64,000 bases of DNA, taken from CAYVKM01 sp964452045 (GTDB lineage Bacteria; Calditrichota; Calditrichia; RBG-13-44-9). The DNA is taken from positions 1 to 64,000 of the forward strand of contig CAYVKM010000004.1 of the NCBI GenBank assembly GCA_964452045.1, in the 5' to 3' direction. Positions 36,150 through 45,099 of the stretch are shown one piece after another. The first letter of the stretch is position 1; every line of letters starts with the position of its first letter. The notes under the pieces were generated by a model. That model was not told where the DNA came from. It ran no database searches and was given only the letters and a program-made list of their open reading frames with translations. A program made the position numbers and the translations under genes.

Positions 36150-38063
36150 ATGCAGCGACAATTTGTTATCGGGATGGCGGGTCATATTGATCACGGTAAA
36201 ACAGCTCTGGTGGAGGCGCTGACCGGAATTAATACGGACAGGTTAAAAGAAGAAAAGGATCGGGGAATCACGGTTGATCTGGGATTTGCTCACCTATCGG
36301 AAAATGTCACCATTATCGATGTTCCCGGTCATGAAAAGTTGATAAAGAATATGGTGGCTGGGGTAACGACAATCGATCTGGTTCTGTTTGTGGTTGCTGC
36401 TGACGATGGCATCATGCCCCAAACCCGGGAACATCTAGAAATTGTCAATCTGCTTGGGATAAAGAATGGCATTTTTGTCATCACCAAAACCGACCTAGCA
36501 GATCAGGAATGGATTTCCCTGGTGGAGGAGGAGTTACGGGAATTATTAAAAACTTCGAATTTTGCTGATGCTCCAATTTTGAAAGTTTCTGCGCTAAAAA
36601 ATAATGGAATCGAGGATCTACGCAGAGCCATACAGCAACAGCTGGACAAAATTAGTGCCCGAAGGGATGACGGTATTTTTCGTTTACCGGTCGATCGGGT
36701 ATTCAGTAAAGCGGGTTTCGGCAGCATTGTTACCGGAAGTGTTATTTCGGGAAAAATAAAGACCGGAGAATCTGTTGAGATCCTACCGGAGAAATTAACT
36801 GCCAGAATTCGTGGATTACAAAGCCATGATTCTTCAGTGGACATGGTGGAAGCAGGATTCCGCGCCGCCTTAAATTTGACTGGATTGGATCATCATCGAC
36901 TCTACCGGGGGCAGGTGCTGACCCTCCCAGGATTTTATCAGGCAGTTGATCAGTTTAATGCCCGATTTTCTTTGCTTGACTCCGCACCGATCTCGATAAA
37001 AAATCAAACCCGGGTAAGGGTTCATCTTCATACCATGGAGGCACTGGCCAGAGTGCTTTTACTGGAAGGTCGAGAAATCTTACCCGGAAATACCATCCTG
37101 GCCCAATTCAGATTCGAGAAGCCGATTTATGCCTCTTATAGGGACCGGTTTATTATCCGGCAATATTCTCCTCAGGTGACGTTGGGTGGCGGTATGGTTC
37201 TGGAGACAAATCCACCCAAATTCCGGAAAAAATATCTGGAACTTACCCGATCAAGTCTGCAGGGACTTCAATCGGATTTGCTTACCGAGAGAATTCGGTC
37301 GGTTTTTTCTCTGATAACCTTCAGTCCATTATCATTTGATGAAATACGAATTAAGACTGGAAGCAGTGAGCAAGTTTCCCGAGAGACTTTAGCGGAACTA
37401 GAAGACAAAAAAGAAATATTCCAGACCAGGCGCGCAGGACAATTGGTATACATATCGAAGGCGCAGAAAGATAAAATTCTTGAGCAAACTGAAAGTAATC
37501 TGGAAAAATTCCATAAGCAGTTTCCGGGAAGGACCGGAAAACGCCAAAATGAATTGAAAATGGAGCTCCAAAAATATTTTCCTGCAGAAGCCCTTGAAAC
37601 AGTTATTGCTGTGGGGATACAAGAAAAATTATTACGGCAGGAGGGCGATTCTCTTTCTCTGACCACTTTTGAGTCAGCCCTGAGCGAACCGCAACAATTA
37701 CTTTTGCAAAAAATTGAGGATATTTTTAAAGATAATTTGTTCACCCCACCTGGCCCTGAGGAAGTCCGGGAGATTCTAAAATTAAAGGATACGGAGTTCC
37801 GGGAATTGCTGGCAATTTTAAGAGAGCGGGGAATTTTGGTGATGGTGGAGGAAAAAATACTTTTTCATCAGGATGCCATCGACAAAATAGTTGAAATTCT
37901 TCATGATTATTTTCAAAAAAATTCAGAAATTCGGGTTGGAGATTTTAAGGATCTGATCAATTCCACCCGGAAGTATGCTATCCCGCTTTTAACTTTCCTT
38001 GATAATAAAGGTTATACCATCCGGCAGGAGGATATGCGAATCAAAGGGCCAAAGCTGAATTAA
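36150..38063 (+). CDS. selB: Selenocysteine-specific elongation factor
   Basis: 637 residues. GTPase motifs: G1 GHIDHGKTA near residue 11, G2 region DRGITVDLGFAHL, G3 DVPGHEKL, G4 TKTD. Two EF-Tu-like barrels follow, then winged-helix repeats at the C-terminus (about 430-637) that read the SECIS hairpin. SelB carries Sec-tRNA to in-frame UGA codons. With selA upstream it shows that the organism makes selenoproteins, although I found no gene in the window with a convincing in-frame UGA. Confidence 0.94.
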   Translation: MQRQFVIGMAGHIDHGKTALVEALTGINTDRLKEEKDRGITVDLGFAHLSENVTIIDVPGHEKLIKNMVAGVTTIDLVLFVVAADDGIMPQTREHLEIVNLLGIKNGIFVITKTDLADQEWISLVEEELRELLKTSNFADAPILKVSALKNNGIEDLRRAIQQQLDKISARRDDGIFRLPVDRVFSKAGFGSIVTGSVISGKIKTGESVEILPEKLTARIRGLQSHDSSVDMVEAGFRAALNLTGLDHHRLYRGQVLTLPGFYQAVDQFNARFSLLDSAPISIKNQTRVRVHLHTMEALARVLLLEGREILPGNTILAQFRFEKPIYASYRDRFIIRQYSPQVTLGGGMVLETNPPKFRKKYLELTRSSLQGLQSDLLTERIRSVFSLITFSPLSFDEIRIKTGSSEQVSRETLAELEDKKEIFQTRRAGQLVYISKAQKDKILEQTESNLEKFHKQFPGRTGKRQNELKMELQKYFPAEALETVIAVGIQEKLLRQEGDSLSLTTFESALSEPQQLLLQKIEDIFKDNLFTPPGPEEVREILKLKDTEFRELLAILRERGILVMVEEKILFHQDAIDKIVEILHDYFQKNSEIRVGDFKDLINSTRKYAIPLLTFLDNKGYTIRQEDMRIKGPKLN

Positions 38064-38088
38064 GTCAATCTACCAGCCTGTCTCCGTT

Positions 38089-39033
38089 TTAATCTCCTTT
38101 CAAATTCTTCTTGGCAACCCGGACATTTCTCTTAAATCTATCATATCCTAATCGTCTCACCGGTGTACCCTCAAACATTTTTTCATAATCCGTTTGGGAT
38201 AAATTCTCCAGTTTGGTGAGCAGTAAATCAGCCGGTTTATATCGGGATTGAAAATCCTTTTCCCGGGTATCCCGGGCAAACCTGATGTTCCACGGGCAAA
38301 CTGCCTGACAGATATCACATCCAAAAATGTAATTATCCATTTGTTTGGCGAAACCTTGGTCAATAGTTCCTTTGTGTTCAATAGTGAGATATGAAATACA
38401 TCGCCGGGCATCCAACCGGAAAGGTTCGGGAAAAGCGTTGGTTGGGCAGGCATCCTGGCATTTGTGACATTCACCGCAGAAATCAACGGTAATTGGTTCG
38501 TCAGGAGGAAGGGGTAGGTTTGTGATAATCCCACCCAGAAAAAAAAATGATCCTTTTGCTTTAAGAATTAATGTTGTGTTTTTGGCAATCCATCCCAGAC
38601 CTGCCCGCATGGCGAGCGGTTTTTCCATGATCGGAAAAGAATCCACAAATATTCTGCCATTAGTTCCAGGCTCAACCGAAATCAACCAGTTTAGAACCTT
38701 TTTAAATTTATTTCGCAAAACTTTGTGATAATCCCGTCCCCGGGCATATATGGAAATGTTGCCAGAATCTTCCTGAAAACGGATTTTATCCTTTTTCTGA
38801 TAATAATTTTGTGCCGCAATAATAATCGATTTAGCTTCTTTAAAGAACGAGTTTGGATCTGACTTCTGTTTATGTGTATCGGAAAGCCAAGACATGGTAC
38901 CGTGAAAATTTTGCCGGATAAAACTTTTCAGATCGGCTCCTCCTTTTGTCAGAGGTTCAGCAGTGGTGATTCCTACCGCATCAAAACCGGTGGACAATAT
39001 TTGTTGCTTGATTTGACTGGCAAGATCCTTCAT
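38089..39033 (-). CDS. queG: Epoxyqueuosine reductase
   Basis: 314 residues. An N-terminal cobalamin-binding region is followed by ferredoxin-like 4Fe-4S motifs CGECHKCQDACPTNAF near 190 and CDICQAVCPWN near 240. FVDSFPIMEKPLAMRAGLGWIAKNT is the conserved QueG core (cited as two adjacent parts FVDSFPIMEK and RAGLGWIAKNT). The enzyme reduces epoxyqueuosine to queuosine in tRNA using cobalamin. queA, the preceding step, lies at 46097. It is convergent with selB, leaving only 25 bases between the two stops. Confidence 0.93.
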   Translation of the reverse strand: MKDLASQIKQQILSTGFDAVGITTAEPLTKGGADLKSFIRQNFHGTMSWLSDTHKQKSDPNSFFKEAKSIIIAAQNYYQKKDKIRFQEDSGNISIYARGRDYHKVLRNKFKKVLNWLISVEPGTNGRIFVDSFPIMEKPLAMRAGLGWIAKNTTLILKAKGSFFFLGGIITNLPLPPDEPITVDFCGECHKCQDACPTNAFPEPFRLDARRCISYLTIEHKGTIDQGFAKQMDNYIFGCDICQAVCPWNIRFARDTREKDFQSRYKPADLLLTKLENLSQTDYEKMFEGTPVRRLGYDRFKRNVRVAKKNLKGD

Positions 39034-39171
39034 ATCACAGATATGAGTTCTATGTTAAAAAGTAAGATTCACTTTTATTTATCAAAACTATGTGTTCAAT
39101 TGTACTATTTGGATTTGAAAAAGTAAAGAGGATAATTGCGTAGATTCAGAAATACGTATCCGGTAATGTCA

Positions 39172-39408
39172 TTAAGTCAGATTTTTAATTCCGGATGTAG
39201 CTAAAGATTTAATGATTTTTCCTTGCATTGAGAGTGCCCGTACCGGACAAACCCAGATACATTTGCTGCAGCGGGTACATCCCTCATGATCAATAGATAA
39301 TTTGCTGATAGACATACCCATAACATTTTCCGGGCAAACACCCACGCAGGTACCACACAGGTCACATTTCTGGTCGTCAACTGAAATTTGTAGTAAATTT
39401 TTATCCAT
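39172..39408 (-). CDS. Small 2[4Fe-4S] ferredoxin
   Basis: 78 residues with two cluster motifs, CDLCGTCVGVCPENV and CTRCSKCIWVCPVRAL, each the C-x2-C-x2-C-x3-C-P pattern. It is a low-potential electron carrier of the bacterial ferredoxin type and cytoplasmic. The start is 6 bases after the stop of the glycerophosphodiesterase gene. The partner enzyme is not evident; queG lies next on the same strand but 138 bases further. Confidence 0.87.
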   Translation of the reverse strand: MDKNLLQISVDDQKCDLCGTCVGVCPENVMGMSISKLSIDHEGCTRCSKCIWVCPVRALSMQGKIIKSLATSGIKNLT

Positions 39409-39414
39409 CTGATT

Positions 39415-40185
39415 TCAGGAATTCAGGGTAGGAGATGTGGGAATAGCTTTCTTGAAGACTTCATTTCCGGACAATATGGATTTCTTCAGTTCCATAAAAA
39501 TTTCCGGTTTATTGGTAATGATCCCGTCAATTCCTTTTTCGATTAACTCGATCATTTCCTCCCGTTTATCAACTGTCCAGGCATAGATCTTCCCGCTTCT
39601 CTGGTAGAGTTTCCGGATATATCTATTGCTTAATATCCGATATCGGGCATGCAGCGATCTCACGGGTTGGCCATTCAGCACCATCATGCTGGATCGGTTG
39701 TGAAATATGAATCCCAGGTGAAAGTCTGGATCCAGCAAAGCTATTTTTTTCAAAACCCAAGGATTAAATGAAGAAATAATAATATTTTCCCGTAGTCCAA
39801 AATCTTTCAGGATATTTAGAAGCTTTTCTTCTAAAGCATTTTTACTGAATATCTCTTTTTTTACGTCTAAATTTATCAGTACTTTTTTTCCCGCCAGGTC
39901 CAGGACTTCTTCCAATAAGGGAATTTTTGCTTCTTGTTTTAGCGGTTCAAACAGACGCATTCCTTTTAGAGTGGAATAATCCAGTCGGGAGACACTTGAG
40001 TGAAAGCTGGTCATACGAAAGGTATTACGGTCGTGAAATACAAAAATTTCTCCGCTGGTAGCTAACCGGACATCCAGTTCTATACCATCGCAACCTAATT
40101 CAATTGCTTTTTCGAATGCCGGAATTGAGTTTTCCGGAGCAAAAGTATGCGCCCCTCTATGTGCAAAAACGATAGGATAATTCAA
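39415..40185 (-). CDS. Glycerophosphodiester phosphodiesterase
   Basis: 256 residues starting with TTG at 40185, directly before NYPIVFAHRG; the frame has a stop just upstream, so no other start exists. The active-site segments are AHRGAHTFAPENS, GCDGIELDVRL and FHDRNTFRMT, with the expected His, Glu, Asp and His residues. GDPD enzymes hydrolyse glycerophosphodiesters to glycerol 3-phosphate and an alcohol. No signal peptide, so a cytoplasmic UgpQ-type role fits best. It is followed closely by the ferredoxin gene. Confidence 0.88.
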   Translation of the reverse strand: MNYPIVFAHRGAHTFAPENSIPAFEKAIELGCDGIELDVRLATSGEIFVFHDRNTFRMTSFHSSVSRLDYSTLKGMRLFEPLKQEAKIPLLEEVLDLAGKKVLINLDVKKEIFSKNALEEKLLNILKDFGLRENIIISSFNPWVLKKIALLDPDFHLGFIFHNRSSMMVLNGQPVRSLHARYRILSNRYIRKLYQRSGKIYAWTVDKREEMIELIEKGIDGIITNKPEIFMELKKSILSGNEVFKKAIPTSPTLNS

Positions 40186-40378
40186 ATATGATTCACTTCC
40201 GATAGATTATTGAGATAGTCCAGACGAAGTCAAATTATTAGTGTCTTGCTGTAAATTGATTAAACATAAAGAACCCGGAATATTTAGTCAAGCTATTTTT
40301 CTTTCGATCAATAAATTTCCATGTTTTATGAATTAGTCGTTTTTGAATCTATGACTATGTTTTGCTGTCTGGCAACTA

Positions 40379-41161
40379 TTATTTTAGGTAAATGATTTGC
40401 AAATCGTGACCAATCTCGACTGTTCCTTTAAATTCTTTTTTTATTTGCTGGACTGGTTCCACCTTAAAGGTTTCGGGGTATAGATGGGTCAACATTACCT
40501 CTTTTACTTTGGCTTGTTTGGCAATTTTTGCCACACTACTGGGGGTAAGGTGTCCGCTCATAGGATTTTGATCTGGAAATGAGCATTCCAGGAATGCTAA
40601 AGTGGAATTCCTGCATAAATTTACTAAAGCCGGGCAATACTCACTGTCACCTGAAAATACAATAACTTTTTCATCGAAGACAAATCGGAAGCCGATGCTT
40701 TCGGTATTGTGAACAACCTTTTCCCAGGACAACTGAAATTCGGGAAATTTATAAGTCGGTTGAACAAGCTCTCGGATCTTGAATGTCCGTTTATACGGAT
40801 CCAACCAATCTCCGTAGGCATGCCTCATTTTTAGTATAAAGTTTTTCAATCCCGGAGGACCCGAGATCTGTAATTCTTCTTCAGAATTATCGGGTGATTT
40901 TAAATAATAATAGAGCAGGAAAGGGACCAGATCAGAAATATGATCGGGATGGAAATGAGTCACAAAGATATAATTCAAATCTTCCGGCATAACCTTGACC
41001 AGTTTTAGCTTTTCAAACGTCCCGGGACCGATATCGACCAGGATGTTGACAGATTTATACCGGAGCAGGGTTGAGGCGCAAGAGTGATTTTCATTTGATA
41101 ATAAAGTTCCTGTTCCCAGGAGCTGAATAAATAATTCCTCATTTGAATTGCGGATAGCCAT
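40379..41161 (-). CDS. MBL-fold hydrolase, ribonuclease Z-like
   Basis: 260 residues. LLGTGTLLSNENHS opens the fold, HFHPDHISDL is the main metal motif, FSGDSEYCPAL carries the bridging Asp and LTHLYPE a later His. This order resembles RNase Z and its relatives that lack the long exosite arm. RNase Z trims tRNA 3' ends, but many relatives are phosphodiesterases or arylsulfatases, so I leave the substrate open. A 193-base AT-rich gap separates it from the glycerophosphodiesterase gene. Confidence 0.75.
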   Translation of the reverse strand: MAIRNSNEELFIQLLGTGTLLSNENHSCASTLLRYKSVNILVDIGPGTFEKLKLVKVMPEDLNYIFVTHFHPDHISDLVPFLLYYYLKSPDNSEEELQISGPPGLKNFILKMRHAYGDWLDPYKRTFKIRELVQPTYKFPEFQLSWEKVVHNTESIGFRFVFDEKVIVFSGDSEYCPALVNLCRNSTLAFLECSFPDQNPMSGHLTPSSVAKIAKQAKVKEVMLTHLYPETFKVEPVQQIKKEFKGTVEIGHDLQIIYLK

Positions 41162-41280
41162 ATTAAAATTTCTTTTAATTATTGCGGTAACCAGGTTAAT
41201 TTAATAAATATTTTTCCGAACATTATCTATACTTTTGTTTTAAATTATTGTATCTATTTTTACAAAATTAGGGAGTTTAA

Positions 41281-41481
41281 ATGGACAAGGTTACCATTTG
41301 GCATAATCCGCGCTGCAGAAAAAGCAGGGAAGGTTTACAATATTTAAAGGATAAGGGTGTCGAACCCGAGGTTTTTGAATATATGAAAACACCTTTTTCG
41401 CCTCAAGAATTAGCAGAGATTATCAGATTCTCCGCACAACGGCTTCTAAAAGATTATGCGAATATACAAATTCCATGGTAG
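41281..41481 (+). pseudogene. Truncated ArsC/Spx-family protein
   Basis: 66 residues; complete members have about 110-120. The N-terminal half is good: VTIWHNPRCRKSREGLQYL with the redox Cys12, then FEYMKTPFSPQELAEII. After residue 50 similarity fades and the frame ends at TAG. The bases beyond the stop show no continuation of the family in any frame that I could read. Loss of the C-terminal half removes part of the thioredoxin-like fold, so a working arsenate reductase is unlikely. It marks the left end of the AT-rich patch. Confidence 0.65.
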
Positions 41482-41674
41482 CGAAATATGAAATTATTAA
41501 AACATATGCTTACTTCGGATACAAAGATTAGCCACTCTATTCAATAGAGATTGAACTAGTCTTTATATTCCAAGAAGTTTTATAGATAGACTAATATATT
41601 GGTCAGCTTAGGATTAAAACTATCTTTAGGGCTTCAGTAAAGATTATAGTTTAGTATAAGGTACTATTTCGATA
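41482..41674. other. AT-rich spacer after the ArsC-like fragment
   Basis: 193 bases with no gene seen. It holds a 15-bp near-palindrome CTCTATTCAATAGAG at 41535-41549, without a T run that would make it a terminator. Confidence 0.5.
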
Positions 41675-42082
41675 ATGAAACTATTTCACATAATAATTTT
41701 TGTTTCATTTTTGTTGTTAGTTTTATGGCGATTTATGGCCAATTTGCTTTTTGCAGAATATTTTGAAGAAAAAATTATTAATATCCCCATACTAAAAGTT
41801 CTTGAGAAGAGAGTCTTTAACATTTTGTTATTTGCTCTATATACCTACTATGCTTACTTATATGCGGAATTATCGATATTTTGGTTATTTATTTGGATTT
41901 TTTTTCTTCTGCTATTTATTTTTCAATTGTTTGTAATTTATCTATTTAAGGGGCGGCCAAGTGAAAATATTAATGTTACAGAAGCGAATTTAAAAAGGTT
42001 AGTTAGACATAGAAGAATATTTAGCGCATTTGACTTTTTTATATTAGCAATTTGGATTTATTCTTGGAGATTCTTGATATAG
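41675..42082 (+). CDS. Orphan small membrane protein
   Basis: 135 residues; I do not recognise the family. Hydrophobic segments lie near 1-22, 48-70 and 68-92, and 112-132, giving about four helices, with a short charged stretch (GRPSENINVTEANLKRLVRHRR) split between 92 and 114. It is very rich in Phe, Ile, Leu and Tyr and the DNA is much more AT-rich than its neighbours, so codon bias may exaggerate the hydrophobicity. There is no clear ribosome site and no operon partner. It could be a transferred gene or a remnant. Confidence 0.45.
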   Translation: MKLFHIIIFVSFLLLVLWRFMANLLFAEYFEEKIINIPILKVLEKRVFNILLFALYTYYAYLYAELSIFWLFIWIFFLLLFIFQLFVIYLFKGRPSENINVTEANLKRLVRHRRIFSAFDFFILAIWIYSWRFLI

Positions 42083-42499
42083 GATACTCTCCATCATTTA
42101 ATATAATAAGATTATATGTTTATCGTAAACCACAATAGAAAATTCAAAATAGAAAAACCTCAAAAGACAAGCCCAAGAAAACATTAATACAATTCCATAA
42201 AAATATTAAAATAATTTATTAAGAATATATACAATTCGCCAATTATAGTTAACTGAGGTTTACTGGTAGTACTGATTAAAATTCGTGATAATTTCACTTA
42301 GAATATATAAAGTTATGATTATTGATTTTTTCACCATTGGCGGACAAATAGATTATAAATTGAGCTTTTCATATTGAAGAAGAAAAAAATAATTTTTTTA
42401 ATCAATAAAATATTCAAAAGGAGCGAAAAAGATTTAGCTTGAAATAACTGCCAATTAATTTTAATTTTCCATTGCTTTAAATTTCAGCTAGAGGTTTTG
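42083..42499. other. Long AT-rich intergenic region
   Basis: 417 bases of A- and T-rich sequence with stops in all frames. I see no RNA gene, repeat or attachment site. It presumably contains the promoter for the SPOR protein gene. Confidence 0.5.
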
Positions 42500-43054
42500 A
42501 TGATTCAACATTTCCGAAAATCTATCTTTTTTCTTGTCTTTTTGATTTTTTTATTTGGTTGTGCAGGTACAAAAAAACAGACCGGTGAGCAACCCCCTTC
42601 TGGTGAGAAGATTGAACTGAATGAATCCTTTGATCCGCTTTTGTTAGATGATGAAGATATTAAATTTGAAAAGAAAAGTAAACCTTCGGAAACCATTGCA
42701 CCGTTAAATCTGCCCCCGGAACAAAAAGCGACAATTCCCATCAACGAATTGGTGGATGGATTCCGGATTCAACTAATTTCAACAAAAGATCTGGAAAGCG
42801 CCACGAAAGCCAAGCTCATCGCCGAAGAACAATTCTCCGACTTACAAATTAACTTTTATCTGGAATTCGATTCACCTTATTATAAAGTGAGGGTAGGAGA
42901 CTTTAAAACTCGTGACGATGCGGAGAGCATCCGCGAGGTTATACGTTCCCGGGGATATCCGAAAGCATGGATTGTGAAAACAAAAGTATGGACTCATCCT
43001 GAAATCAATCTGATTTCAGACTCCACCGAAGTTGAAACCCCAGATATTGACTGA
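42500..43054 (+). CDS. SPOR-domain lipoprotein
   Basis: About 184 residues from the ATG at 42500. The signal peptide ends in LFGC with the lipidated Cys at residue 21. A low-complexity linker follows, and residues about 90-168 form a SPOR domain (DGFRIQLIST, YYKVRVGDFKTRDDAESI). SPOR domains bind denuded glycan strands of septal peptidoglycan, so this protein likely helps in division or envelope upkeep, attached to the outer or inner membrane. It precedes yebC by 38 bases and is probably in the same transcript as yebC and ruvC. Confidence 0.83.
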   Translation: MIQHFRKSIFFLVFLIFLFGCAGTKKQTGEQPPSGEKIELNESFDPLLLDDEDIKFEKKSKPSETIAPLNLPPEQKATIPINELVDGFRIQLISTKDLESATKAKLIAEEQFSDLQINFYLEFDSPYYKVRVGDFKTRDDAESIREVIRSRGYPKAWIVKTKVWTHPEINLISDSTEVETPDID

Positions 43055-43092
43055 GTACTATATATCATCATATATGTCTTTGGAGGCATTTT

Positions 43093-43839
43093 ATGTCAGG
43101 TCATTCCAAATGGGCAAACATAAAATTTAGAAAAGAACGGCAGGATGCCGCGCGGGGAAGGATTTTCACCCGGCTCATTAAAGAAATTACCGTTGCTGCC
43201 CGAGTGGGTGGCGGGGACCTTGATGCCAATCCCCGTTTGAGAACTGCCGTTCAAAATGCAAAGGCACAAAATATGCCCCAGAAAAACATTGAGAATGCAA
43301 TTCTGAAAGGAACCGGGGAATTACCAGGCATGGTTTACGAAGATGTGGCATTTGAAGGTTATGGACCCGGTGGAATTGCCATGTATATATTGACCACGAC
43401 CGATAACCGCAACCGAACCGTGGCTGAAATCAGACATATTCTAAATAAGTATGGTGGAAATCTGGGTGAAACAGGAAGTGTGAGCTGGGTTTTCGAAAAG
43501 AAAGGGCTTATTCGGATAGATAAAGAAAATTATGATGAAGAAGAATTGATGCTGAAGGCGATAGATGCCGGTGCAGATGACTTCAAAGTAGAAGACGATT
43601 ACTACGAGGTTTACACCCAGTTTGAAGATCTGAATAAGGTACGATCCACACTGGAAGACAGTGGAATTGCCATCGAAAATGCTGAAATTGCTATGATCCC
43701 ACAGAATGTGATTGAGTTAGAGGGTAAACAGGCAGAACAAATGTTACGGTTAATGGATGCGCTGGAAGACAACGATGATGTGCAGAATATCTTCGCCAAT
43801 TTTGATATCGATGAAAAAATCATGGAAAAAATGCAATAA
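43093..43839 (+). CDS. yebC: YebC/PmpR family protein
   Basis: 248 residues, family length. The start MSGHSKWANIKFRKERQD is the family signature, with GGAGG 8 bases before the ATG. VYEDVAFEGYGPGG and NKYGGNLGETGSVSW are also diagnostic. YebC-type proteins have been described as transcription regulators and more recently as translation factors that help ribosomes through difficult peptides. The link to ruvC is conserved in many bacteria. Confidence 0.94.
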   Translation: MSGHSKWANIKFRKERQDAARGRIFTRLIKEITVAARVGGGDLDANPRLRTAVQNAKAQNMPQKNIENAILKGTGELPGMVYEDVAFEGYGPGGIAMYILTTTDNRNRTVAEIRHILNKYGGNLGETGSVSWVFEKKGLIRIDKENYDEEELMLKAIDAGADDFKVEDDYYEVYTQFEDLNKVRSTLEDSGIAIENAEIAMIPQNVIELEGKQAEQMLRLMDALEDNDDVQNIFANFDIDEKIMEKMQ

Positions 43840-43854
43840 TGAAGGTATGTTTTT

Positions 43855-44349
43855 TTGAGAATTCTTGGAATAGATCCCGGGATTAGCACGACCGGGTATG
43901 GTGTTATTGAAATAGAATCAAGTGGGCTCAGGTGTCTTGCTTTTGGAGGAATCCGTAGCTCTTCAAAATTGAAATTCAGTCAAAAACTTAAATCAATTCA
44001 TCAAGCAGTAAATCAAATTATTCAGGAATTTCAGCCGGACTTTTGTTCGGTGGAAGATATATTTTATCACCAGAATAAAAAAACGGCAATTATTATGGGA
44101 CACGCACGGGGTGTGGCCATGCTAGCCGCTGCGGTAAACAACATTCCGGTATTCGAATATACCCCCCGGGAAGTCAAGATGTCCATAGTCGGGTCCGGAG
44201 CGGCTTCAAAGGTCCAGGTTCAGGCAATGGTAAAAAATATACTTAAAATGCCTGAAAAACCGACTCCTGAGGATGCTGCAGATGCATTGGCAGTCGCGTT
44301 GTGCCATCATCACCGTTTGAAATTTCAGCAAATCAGGGAGAGGGCTTAA
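43855..44349 (+). CDS. ruvC: Holliday junction resolvase RuvC
   Basis: 164 residues, starting with TTG at 43855; GAAGG lies 9 bases upstream and ILGIDPG follows at once, so no later start is possible. The acidic catalytic residues are seen in GIDPG, SVEDIFYHQN and PEDAADALA. RuvC cuts four-way junctions at the RuvAB complex. The gene lies 15 bases after yebC; ruvA begins 144 bases later behind its own candidate promoter. Confidence 0.95.
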   Translation: MRILGIDPGISTTGYGVIEIESSGLRCLAFGGIRSSSKLKFSQKLKSIHQAVNQIIQEFQPDFCSVEDIFYHQNKKTAIIMGHARGVAMLAAAVNNIPVFEYTPREVKMSIVGSGAASKVQVQAMVKNILKMPEKPTPEDAADALAVALCHHHRLKFQQIRERA

Positions 44350-44428
44350 ATCTGTTTGTAGAGGTTCAGTCCATGGCGTGTTATTTTGCTGGGAAAATTA
44401 TAAAATAGTTGAAAAATATAACAGTTTG

Positions 44429-44456
44429 TTGCTTTCGTGTATTTATCCCGTATATT
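44429..44456 (+). promoter_or_regulatory. Candidate promoter upstream of ruvA
   Basis: TTGCTT (44429-44434) and TATATT (44451-44456) are separated by 16 bases and lie 37 bases before the ruvA ATG. No SOS box was recognised around it. Confidence 0.4.
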
Positions 44457-44493
44457 AGCCTTGTTTGGAAATTACTAATATGCAAATTCCGGT

Positions 44494-45096
44494 ATGATTG
44501 AGCAGATTCAGGGAAAACTGATTAAAAAATCTCCTACTTATTGTGTGGTAGATTGTCATGGAGTGGGACTTGGTGTTTTTATCAGTCTAAATACCTATGA
44601 ATCTTTAAATGATAAAAATGAAGAAATCGCATTACTAACGTATTTACACGTCCGGGAAGACGCGCTTCAGTTATTTGGATTTACCACGGATGACGAAAGA
44701 AATATTTTTAGAATGTTGATGAGTATCAGCGGCATAGGCCCAAAATTAGCAATTACTATATTATCCGGGCTCAGTGTGCAGGAGCTGGTTGAGGCGATTG
44801 CCATAGAGGATTTTATGCAGTTAACTCAAATTCCCGGTGTCGGGAAAAAGACCGCGCAACGGGTTGTCCTGGAACTGAAAGAAAAGGTGGCTGCCGGTCT
44901 GGAGCCTGGAATCTCCAAGGAATTTCCGAAGTTACCCAGCCGGGAAGGTGATAAGGTAAATGAAGCATTCCTTGCCCTGCTTGCGCTTGGCTATAAACAG
45001 CAGGATGCCCGGAAGGCGATTCATAAAGTGATCCAGAATAATTCTGCGGATCTTTCGGTTGAAGAGCTGGTAAAAACGGCATTGAAGGAAGTCTAG
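44494..45096 (+). CDS. ruvA: Holliday junction branch migration protein RuvA
   Basis: 200 residues: OB-fold domain I (1-65, MIEQIQGKL start), two helix-hairpin-helix motifs (SGIGPKLAITIL and IPGVGKKTAQRVV) and the C-terminal UBA-like domain III (ALLALGYKQQDARKAI) that touches RuvB. It binds the junction as a tetramer. The stop is 3 bases before ruvB. Confidence 0.96.
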   Translation: MIEQIQGKLIKKSPTYCVVDCHGVGLGVFISLNTYESLNDKNEEIALLTYLHVREDALQLFGFTTDDERNIFRMLMSISGIGPKLAITILSGLSVQELVEAIAIEDFMQLTQIPGVGKKTAQRVVLELKEKVAAGLEPGISKEFPKLPSREGDKVNEAFLALLALGYKQQDARKAIHKVIQNNSADLSVEELVKTALKEV

Positions 45097-45099
45097 CAT

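Noticed and set aside
41281..41481. ArsC-like fragment read as a selenoprotein with readthrough
   Set aside because: The frame ends at TAG, not TGA, and no continuation of the family follows.
41535..41549. Near-palindrome CTCTATTCAATAGAG as terminator or operator
   Set aside because: No T run follows, the arms are AT-rich and only one copy was seen, in a region of decayed sequence.
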